From JBBDWZ01 sp050732575 (GTDB lineage Bacteria > Gemmatimonadota > Gemmatimonadetes > Longimicrobiales > RSA9): a stretch of 17,782 nt of DNA. The notes under the pieces are model-generated. The model did not search any database, was not told where the DNA came from, and worked only from the letters and a program-made list of their open reading frames with translations. The translations under genes were made by a program, and so were the position numbers. The stretch lies in assembly GCA_050732575.1 (NCBI GenBank), contig JBOHRF010000084.1:1-17782 (forward strand), in the 5' to 3' direction. Below are positions 1 to 5,771 of this stretch, one piece after another. How positions within the stretch are numbered: position 1 is the first letter of the stretch; each line of letters begins with the position of its first letter.

Positions 1-2
1 CA

Positions 3-122
3 GAGCGGGCCAAGCGGGCGGGCATCACCCTCGATTACGAGCCCCAGAAACTGCCTTGGGGTTCGTTCGCATTCGGCTTTACGGACCCTGATGGGTTCAT
101 GTTCACAGTGACCAACGGCTGA
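3..122 (+). CDS. VOC/glyoxalase-fold protein, 3' end only
   Basis: Only the last 39 codons are inside the window, ending at a TGA at 120-122. The reading frame gives a tail with a WGSFAFGF strand, then DPDGFMFTV. An aromatic strand followed by DPDGxxFxV is the usual C-terminal signature of the vicinal oxygen chelate superfamily (glyoxalase, bleomycin-resistance and extradiol dioxygenase folds). These are small metal-binding enzymes or binding proteins. The final metal-ligand Glu found in many members is not recognisable in this short tail, so neither substrate nor catalytic activity can be assigned. The gene starts upstream of the window. Family confidence is fair, function unknown. Confidence 0.7.
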   Translation, partial: ERAKRAGITLDYEPQKLPWGSFAFGFTDPDGFMFTVTNG

Positions 123-193
123 GCGGCAGCGCAGCAGCCTGGGCTGATTGCCATGTTGCACGACCTGGGAGCAACCCTGCTGGTAGCCCGCGG

Positions 194-448
194 CTAGAGT
201 CTCGGATTCACAATGTTGTTGAGGATCGAGCCGAACCGGTAGCTCAGGCCACTGCCGGCCTGGTAGTCGTAGCCTGTGAGCGGTTCGAGACTCCGACTCT
301 TGTGGAGCGCCTCGCCGTTGAGTCCACCCTCGAGACCCAGTCCACGTACAGCAGCGAAACCATGGCTGCACAGCCAATTGCGCTTGCCCGGGACCGAAGG
401 TTGAGAGCGCTCGTACCAGTCGAACGGTGCACGACCGGCGAGTCCTTC
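194..448 (-). pseudogene. Minus-strand gene remnant, C-terminal 84 codons, beta-barrel-like tail
   Basis: On the minus strand an open stretch of 84 codons ends at TAG (194-196). It is bounded upstream by an in-frame TAG at 449-451 and has no start codon with a ribosome-binding site. The peptide begins around FDWYERSQPSVPGKRNW, is rich in Gly and alternating hydrophobic residues in the middle (RGLGLEGGLNGEAL), and ends GLSYRFGSILNNIVNPRL. The YRFGSI..N.VNPR ending resembles the last strand of outer-membrane-barrel-like proteins, which is inference from pattern only. I read it as the 3' end of a decayed gene. The rest of 123-548 on either strand shows nothing I can name. Confidence 0.4.
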
Positions 449-548
449 CTATGTTGCTCGATCAGGTGCCACCGCATCCACCACGTCCGCGGCATCGTGC
501 AACATCACGCGTTCTGCATCTGCTGCGCCCCGGCAGCAAGGAGACATC

Positions 549-1550
549 ATGGGTAAGCCCAGGGACGACATCATCAACGTCCGTCAGACCAAAGAGCATC
601 GGTACGAGAATGCTGGTATGCTCTACCTCTCGCTCAAGTCGCCCAGATTCAGGAAAGTCAGCCCGAACGGCGGGCAGCGACTCAAGGAAGTGCTGAACAA
701 CCGTCCGGTGATGGTCAAGGGAGAACGCGGCGAAGCGGTCAAGGTGATCCAGCAGGCGCTCATCGATTTGCGGGACTCGCGGATCATGATTCCAGATGGT
801 GCCACGGGTTATTTCGGCGAGCAGACGCTGGCGGCTGTGGTCGCGTTTCAGAAAGCGCAGAGCCTGGTTAGCCAGAACGGAATGGTCGGCACAGAAACAC
901 TGGGGCGGCTGGACGAACTGTACAACCGGCCCGCTGCACCCTCGGGTAGGGAAGTAGAGCTGGACATGGTTATCGCGCCTGGCGCAACCAGCATCCCGCG
1001 CATCATCCAGCCGAAAGGAGAGGGATCCTGCTGGGCTGCGGCCGCAGCCATGGCCTACTTCTGGAGACATCACCCGCAGGTCCTCTTTCCTTCGAACGCG
1101 AGTCAGATCGAGCTGGCCGATGCACAGATCCGCTACGTGCTGAGTCAGACCAAGTCGAACACGCAAAAATGGATCGACAGGTACAACCTGAATAAAGGTC
1201 TCGAAAACGCGCTGAACCGTGAGTTCTTCGGACGTGGTTTGGGCATGAGGGTTTCCGGAGGCCAGACGGATGTGAGCCTCTACCAGTACAGCTTCTGGAC
1301 CGATTTGCTGCGCCTGAGTCCGGTACTGGCAAATACCTTCCGGATCGTGCCGGGTGATACCGGCAAACACAACCATATGATCGTGGTCTACGGTATCAAG
1401 GGTCTGCGGTCCCTGGGCACCCTCATGTACATCGATCCGCTAACTGCCACGGCTGAGGAAGCTCCGCTGCAATTTATTGTCGGCCTGTTGGGTGGAGTGC
1501 CGGGCGCGCCCCCATCGACTCAGGCGCGCGAACGGATCATGACGTGGTAG
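549..1550 (+). CDS. Peptidoglycan-binding domain plus papain-like cysteine protease
   Basis: This is a 333-residue protein. The start is fixed by AAGGAG five bases before ATG. Residues about 53-124 fit a PG_binding_1 fold (VMVKGERGEAVKVIQQAL, then DGATGYFGEQTLAAVVAFQ and NGMVGTETLGRL), which in known proteins binds cell-wall peptidoglycan. Residues about 150-300 look like a papain-fold peptidase. Cys161 sits in GEGSCWAAAAAMAY with Gln154 just before it as a possible oxyanion residue, His276 lies in KHNHMIVVYGI, and Asp296 in YIDPLT. That Cys-His-Asp order matches C39/C70-like families. No signal peptide or membrane segment is visible, unusual for a wall-targeted enzyme. It stands alone, flanked by decayed DNA. 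Possible roles are a wall hydrolase, a lysis protein or a delivered effector; the substrate is unknown. Confidence 0.85.
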   Translation: MGKPRDDIINVRQTKEHRYENAGMLYLSLKSPRFRKVSPNGGQRLKEVLNNRPVMVKGERGEAVKVIQQALIDLRDSRIMIPDGATGYFGEQTLAAVVAFQKAQSLVSQNGMVGTETLGRLDELYNRPAAPSGREVELDMVIAPGATSIPRIIQPKGEGSCWAAAAAMAYFWRHHPQVLFPSNASQIELADAQIRYVLSQTKSNTQKWIDRYNLNKGLENALNREFFGRGLGMRVSGGQTDVSLYQYSFWTDLLRLSPVLANTFRIVPGDTGKHNHMIVVYGIKGLRSLGTLMYIDPLTATAEEAPLQFIVGLLGGVPGAPPSTQARERIMTW

Positions 1551-1680
1551 ACCTGGGTGAGCGGAGTTGGCCGCCTTCTAACGCTCTACCGAGTAAGAAG
1601 ATCCTTTCTCGATGGAAGCCGACCAATTGCGTACTCGATTGGTCCTGGTTGTGCTGCTGATGTCGGGCGGAAGAATCGTT

Positions 1681-1740
1681 CGGGAACCGATGCGCCGCTG
1701 GGCGGGCTGCGCCCGCTGCCTCGCCTGAATTCGAGCTGAT
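1681..1740 (+). pseudogene. Amidohydrolase fragment, C-terminal part
   Basis: Bases 1681-1715 match 9501-9535, inside the intact amidohydrolase gene, with a single mismatch in 35. The same reading frame gives GTDAPLGGLRP in both places, the segment carrying the metal-ligand Asp of the family. Past 1715 similarity falls off but resumes patchily, for example a shared GAGCTG at a similar distance, and the frame ends in TGA at about 1737-1739. Upstream of 1681 similarity stops abruptly. I interpret it as a scrap of a decayed paralogue or a partial duplication. Confidence 0.45.
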
Positions 1741-1851
1741 TGGGTTGACTGAACACCCCCGTTGGGCGTCGCCAGATGGTGTTCCTAATGAGGACTTGAT
1801 GGGGCTTGTTCAATCAACGACGGCTGGGAGCGTACGTGCAGACGAAGGGAT

Positions 1852-2247
1852 CGTGCATATAACTGCGGGCGCCTGTTAACTCGGGCGGGGATGGCCCGAC
1901 ATCTGGCCACATGCGCTCAGCGTTCGGGGGGGTTGGCGAAAGCGGAGGGTGCGCTGGCTGGAACCGACGTGCTCTACCATGTGCAGATGCGGGACGCTTG
2001 GTCCGGGTGGTACTGGCTGCATTCGGAGATTGTGGGTGCAGCGACGATGCAGGTACTCGACAGGTATCTGCGTGCTGTGTGGCTGGAGTGCTGCGGACAT
2101 AGTAGCCAATGGTCAGTCGGCGACGCGTTCGTTCGTGGAGTTTATTCAATCAGCATGCAGCTTTCCATCTTCGAGATTGCGTGGTACGCCCACCGGCAGG
2201 GCATCTCGACGAGGACTACTTCCAATCGTGGGCTAAGCGAATGCTGA
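1852..2247 (+). pseudogene. Decayed small gene with C2H2-like finger and WLECCGH motif
   Basis: From the ATG at 1891 the frame reads MARHLATCAQR, then YHVQMRDAW, YWLHSEIVGAATMQVLDRYL and RAVWLECCGH. I recall bacterial and archaeal hypothetical proteins with an N-terminal CxxCG...RHL..C finger followed by a W-LECCGH-LS segment, sometimes annotated as pRiA4b ORF-3-like; this is from memory. The finger is broken here. The in-frame sequence before 1891 still encodes NCGRLLTRAG, but the first Cys codon (TGC at 1854-1856) is one base out of phase with the second (1864-1866), and no good start or ribosome-binding site precedes it. After WSVG (residue about 77) the sequence no longer resembles the family and stops at 2247. 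The remainder of 1551-2326 shows nothing else recognisable. Confidence 0.4.
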
Positions 2248-2326
2248 GATGGGGCAGGAAGAATCGTTTCGCAGAATGATCGAGAATCCGGCAATGAAGA
2301 TCATGCACGACGTTTTTAGACCACGC

Positions 2327-3640
2327 CTAGCGGCCGGCGATTGCCGGAAACATCGCCGGTGGCCGATCGAAGTCGAGCCGCTGAACCTCAGCCCAGGACA
2401 CATACTCGGGACGCTCGCGCCCGGCGATGAAGATCAGCATGCCGGCATTGCCATCGCCAAGATCACCCGCGCGCACGAGCTGCAGTTCAACGCCGCTCTG
2501 CAGGGTCACGCTGACGCGCTGCGTGGCCGGCTCTCCGACTGCGGGCAGCACGATCGAAGCAACCATGCCGAAGGGAATCGTGTAGTCCACGCCCCCGGAC
2601 GGGGCATCGAGCGTTTCGGTGATCAGGCTCTCGTCGAGATCGAACACGAGACGGCCGGTCAAACTGCGGCCGCCGCGAGTCGTGACCGTGCCTGTGAGTG
2701 ATCCCCCGACAGGGAAGTCCGTGTACGCGGGGCCGCTGCCGCCGTCCTCACTGAAGTCGACGCGGATGAACGCGTCCCACGAGACCAGCACTCGGCCGTA
2801 ACGCGCGTCGTCGACATACATCCCGCCGTTGCCGGCACCGACTTCGCGCGTGTCCGAAAGCACAACCTCCCTGCCGTCGAGCAGCGCCACGCGGGAATTG
2901 TTCTGCGATTGTCGTGTGATGGAGCGGATGGTCTGGAATGGAACGCTGACCAACTCGCCTGTGGTGGAGCGGCCGTCGAGCGCGTCCAGGCCGAGCCCTT
3001 CTCGCCTGTTCCATTGGAGAAAACCGGTGAAGTCACCCTCCCGCGTCTGCGCCGTTCCATACAGCCGGACGGGAGCGGCAGCACCAGCTGCGTTTGCGGG
3101 AAAGAACTCGATGGATCGGACTCGCCGTTCGTTGAGGGTTACGACGTTGCCCCGGTCGTCCCAGATACGCAGGCCATCAGCAAAATCGTCGGCTGCGTAG
3201 CGCGCGAGATGGTAGCGGTTCCCGCTCTTGAGAGTCACCCACAGATTACGACCCTTGGCCTCGATTTTCGCGATGTCACCGAAGCGCGCCATGATGGGCC
3301 GGCCAAGATCGACTTTTCGCAGCGCACCCTCCGCCACTAGTCCGGCCCACGGGTTGCCCTTCTTAACGGCGTTGAAGTAATCCCCCCAGAATGCTTCCTC
3401 GTTGCCGCCGAAACGCAGCCGACCCTGGTACGTGGCCCCGTCCACAGTGATGATCCTGCCATAAAGAAAGCTGGAGTGGATCGCGGGCAACGCAGTCGAG
3501 ACGGCGCGCGCTGGCGGCGGCGCCGCCCTCTGTTCGGCATTCTGCAGGACCGTCCAGTACCCTGCCGCCAGGCCGAGCCCGGCCAGCACCAGGGCGGCCC
3601 GACGTCCGATGATTGTGCCCGTCACCCTTTGCGTGATCAT
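2327..3640 (-). CDS. Membrane-anchored protein with three repeated A-B beta modules
   Basis: This is a 437-residue protein. The chosen ATG at 3640 puts a single hydrophobic helix at residues 15-33, so the bulk should lie outside the cytoplasm. The open frame extends upstream, but that part is not protein-like and contains the promoter. The body is internally repetitive. A-type units (about 60-128, 191-242, 314-364) follow the pattern G.L.GTV.TR.G..LTGRL.F..DE...., ending IPF..VASI. B-type units (about 134-179, 250-296, 377-424) follow V.L.SG.E..L...GDLG.GN.GM..., ending VSW..V..LDF. The order is A-B-A-B-A-B. Such short beta-rich units with a final hydrophobic strand suggest SH3- or Sm-like barrels; that is inference. 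I do not recognise the family or a catalytic motif. The 59-aa membrane protein gene lies 97 bases upstream on the same strand. Confidence 0.8.
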   Translation of the reverse strand: MITQRVTGTIIGRRAALVLAGLGLAAGYWTVLQNAEQRAAPPPARAVSTALPAIHSSFLYGRIITVDGATYQGRLRFGGNEEAFWGDYFNAVKKGNPWAGLVAEGALRKVDLGRPIMARFGDIAKIEAKGRNLWVTLKSGNRYHLARYAADDFADGLRIWDDRGNVVTLNERRVRSIEFFPANAAGAAAPVRLYGTAQTREGDFTGFLQWNRREGLGLDALDGRSTTGELVSVPFQTIRSITRQSQNNSRVALLDGREVVLSDTREVGAGNGGMYVDDARYGRVLVSWDAFIRVDFSEDGGSGPAYTDFPVGGSLTGTVTTRGGRSLTGRLVFDLDESLITETLDAPSGGVDYTIPFGMVASIVLPAVGEPATQRVSVTLQSGVELQLVRAGDLGDGNAGMLIFIAGRERPEYVSWAEVQRLDFDRPPAMFPAIAGR

Positions 3641-3696
3641 CTTTATGCGGAGCGCCCACGTGTGAATCGCGGCGGAATCGCCAGCGAGTACTTTGC

Positions 3697-3725
3697 AGTA
3701 TAAAGTAGAGGCGATTGGACCGCAA
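3697..3725 (-). promoter_or_regulatory. Sigma-70-type promoter for the A-B repeat gene
   Basis: On the minus strand TTGCGG (3720-3725) and TATACT (3697-3702) are separated by exactly 17 bases. The -10 hexamer matches the consensus at five of six positions. Transcription would begin near 3690, giving a leader of about 50 bases before the ATG at 3640. Confidence 0.6.
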
Positions 3726-3737
3726 GGCCCCAACGCT

Positions 3738-3917
3738 TTAGAGATTACGATCCCTGCGGAGGAATGTTCTGGCGCCGAGCGCCACCGCGCCCATAACGAG
3801 CACCCAACCGATGACCACACCACCGGGCGAGTCGTCGGCCTCGGCGTAGCGGGCAAGTGCGACGCCGCTGGCCGCGATGACGAGAGCAATGAGCAGCAGC
3901 GCGATGGTTTTTATCAT
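3738..3917 (-). CDS. Small two-helix membrane protein, 59 residues
   Basis: A 60-codon frame on the minus strand starts at ATG 3915-3917 with GGGAGA five bases upstream and ends in TAA (3738-3740). The product opens MIKTIALLLIALVIAASGVA, a hydrophobic helix (residues about 3-22). A short acidic loop (YAEADDSPGG) follows, then a second helix from about 34 to 49 (VVIGWVLVMGAVALGA), and a basic tail (RTFLRRDRNL). The lengths fit two membrane passes with both ends on one side; the basic tail suggests both are cytoplasmic. I do not recognise a family. It lies directly upstream of the A-B repeat gene on the same strand, though that gene has its own promoter in the gap. An 11-base palindrome (3960-3970, GAGTA-G-TACTC) lies about 45 bases upstream and could be part of its control region. 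Confidence 0.65.
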   Translation of the reverse strand: MIKTIALLLIALVIAASGVALARYAEADDSPGGVVIGWVLVMGAVALGARTFLRRDRNL

Positions 3918-3970
3918 GTCTATCTCCCACGGGTGAACGCACCGCCTTAGACGAAGCTAGAGTAGTACTC

Positions 3971-4618
3971 AAAACTTGCGTCGTCTCAGCGTGATGTCGC
4001 CAGGCGTGCGACGGGACGACCGGAAGCCGATGCTGGTGTATAAAACGATCGGGCGCACCTCACGCCTTTGGCGGCCGGCGCCCTTGGCCCCATTGCGGGT
4101 TCGGATTCAGCATGACGGGTGTTGCGGGGATGACCGGCTCTTCACAGAAGATCTGAGCCCCGAACTGCATGGCGGGCGTCTCTCCTATCGTTCTGTCCAG
4201 GTATTCCTGACGCCCGCTGGGGTTCTCCGCCCAACACATCTTCTTCGAGTGACGAAGACGTTTTTGGTTCAGAATGATGGATATCTGCTGAGGTCCTCGC
4301 CGCAAATCAACGATACGGCGAGTGAAAACCAGTGGGGCCCTATCCGGGGCAACGTTCTCTCAGAATCCGGGAAAGGCGCGGAAGGCATCACTGGCCGAAA
4401 GCGCAGATACGACCGGGAACGTGTGGTGGTTCGTCGTTATGAACCCGGCCAAACCTCCGCGCAGTGCGGTTCACACGGATCAGGCCGAGAAGGGCCGACC
4501 TGCAGCTGCCCGTGTTGGCTGGATGAGTAGCAGATGCGTCCAGGTTACCGGCGAGGGTCGAACAGCATTCCGATGACAAAATAACGTTGGTCGCCATTCT
4601 GTTGTGAGAGGAGGAGCG
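3971..4618. other. Stretch without a recognisable gene
   Basis: Several frames stay open here on both strands, as expected at this GC content, but none has a convincing ribosome-binding site, domain motif or amino-acid pattern. A minus-strand reading around 4060-4300 is moderately protein-like (AMQFGAQIFCEEPVIPATP) but I cannot place it. The region looks like decayed DNA between the small membrane gene and the SRPBCC remnant. Confidence 0.4.
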
Positions 4619-4849
4619 ATGGCTGATTGGGCGTTCCAACCTTCGATTTTCACGATGGCGAAACGCACTGACGCATGGCGCTTTTGGACCGACCTTCGCA
4701 ACCACGCGAGACTGGAACCAGGCATTGAGAGAATCGAACTGGACGGCCCGTTATGGCGATCGACATTGCGCCGAGATCCCTGTAGGGGCCGCCTTTCCGC
4801 AGGATCGCGGTGGTCGGCAGGGCGATGTCAACCTGGTCCGGCCAGATGA
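4619..4849 (+). pseudogene. Truncated SRPBCC/polyketide-cyclase-like gene
   Basis: A strong GAGGAGG lies a few bases before ATG 4619, and the frame begins MADWAFQPSIFTMAKRTDAW, then RFWTDLRNHARLEPGIERIELDGP. This resembles the N-terminal strand and helix of SRPBCC-fold proteins (START, polyketide cyclase, Aha1-type), small proteins with a hydrophobic ligand cavity. After residue about 44 the family pattern stops abruptly. The rest of the frame is Arg-rich and ends in TGA at 4847-4849, giving 76 residues where members are usually around 150. No simple single frameshift restores the fold; the following DNA looks rearranged. Still possibly translated, but almost certainly not functional. From 4850 to 5030 I see only the region upstream of the next gene. 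Confidence 0.5.
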
Positions 4850-5036
4850 TTCCGAGACTCGCCGCATTCTGCGTAGGCCGAACTGTACAGGCGGCATCAC
4901 CCGCCGCCGGGGCAGACCAACCAACCGTTCCTATCGCCGGCGTGTCTAAAGTGCGACCGGTACCGCATTTCCACTGAGTCGGCACCGGACCGCTGCTCAA
5001 CTGCGCGCAACGGTATCGGAATCAGTACAATTGATT

Positions 5037-5705
5037 ATGACCATCAGTTTGTTCAAATCCGCGGGCGCAGTGGCTGCCTTGGCTGCGCTGTCGGCCTGCA
5101 GCCAGGCGCCGCGCGTGGCATCGTATCCACTCGGCGCCATGGGGCCGGAGGCCGCGGCGGCGCGCGCGCGCGCGGACAGTCTGCGCTATCCCTACACAGA
5201 GGCGGACATCCGGTTCATGAGCGGGATGATCCATCATCACGCGCAGGCCATCAAGATGGCGCGCTGGGCTGCGACGCACGGGGCCAGTGCGGCCGTGCAG
5301 CGTCTGTGCGAGCGCATCGTCAATGCGCAGACCGATGAGATAACGCTCATGTCCAGCTGGCTGCGCGATCGCAGGCAGCCCGTGCCCGAGCCGAATCCGG
5401 AGGGCATGAAGATGGTCATGGGCGGGGTCGAGCATGTCATGCCCATGCCCGGCATGCTCAGCGCCGAGCAGATGCGCCAGCTGGATGCTGCGCGTGGACA
5501 GGAATTCGATCGCCTGTTCCTGAGCTTCATGATCCAGCACCATCGCGGGGCCGTGGGCATGGTGAACGAGCTGCTCGCTTCCCATGGCGCCGGCCAGGAT
5601 CAGACCGTCTTCAAGTTTGCCGCCGATGTACACGTCGATCAGACAACGGAAATCAACCGCATGATGCAGATGCTGTTGCAGCTGGGTAGCGATGCGAGGT
5701 TGTGA
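5037..5705 (+). CDS. DUF305 lipoprotein
   Basis: The protein is 222 residues from ATG 5037; a TTG at 5031 in the same frame would add two. The N-terminus is a lipoprotein signal with lipobox LSAC, so the mature protein is probably lipid-anchored outside the inner membrane. The body is a DUF305 (ferritin-like helical bundle) domain. It has the signature FMSGMIHHHAQAIKMAR near residue 62, a Met-rich linker (GMKMVMGGVEHVMPMPGM), and a second FMIQHHRGAVGMV near 165. His and Met clusters suggest metal binding, and DUF305 proteins are often linked to copper; the ligand here is inference. There is no good ribosome-binding site for the ATG, and TACAAT lies five bases before it, so the mRNA may be leaderless. 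The LVIVD gene follows after 66 bases, probably in one operon. Confidence 0.88.
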   Translation: MTISLFKSAGAVAALAALSACSQAPRVASYPLGAMGPEAAAARARADSLRYPYTEADIRFMSGMIHHHAQAIKMARWAATHGASAAVQRLCERIVNAQTDEITLMSSWLRDRRQPVPEPNPEGMKMVMGGVEHVMPMPGMLSAEQMRQLDAARGQEFDRLFLSFMIQHHRGAVGMVNELLASHGAGQDQTVFKFAADVHVDQTTEINRMMQMLLQLGSDARL

Positions 5706-5771
5706 GGTGATGCAATGCCGCGCTCGAACGAACCGCGGCTCATCGATTTCTGCCATACCATGGAGGTCGTA

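Noticed and set aside
462..1376. A 304-codon open frame on the minus strand
   Set aside because: It is antisense to the protease gene, whose start, domains and catalytic residues are convincing.
3641..3889. N-terminal extension of the A-B repeat protein
   Set aside because: The extension is Pro/Arg/Ser-rich, runs through a good promoter and overlaps the small membrane gene in another frame. The ATG at 3640 gives a proper membrane anchor.
3976..4530. A 184-codon open frame on the plus strand
   Set aside because: It has no ribosome-binding site, mixed low-quality amino-acid pattern and no motif; probably random openness in decayed DNA.
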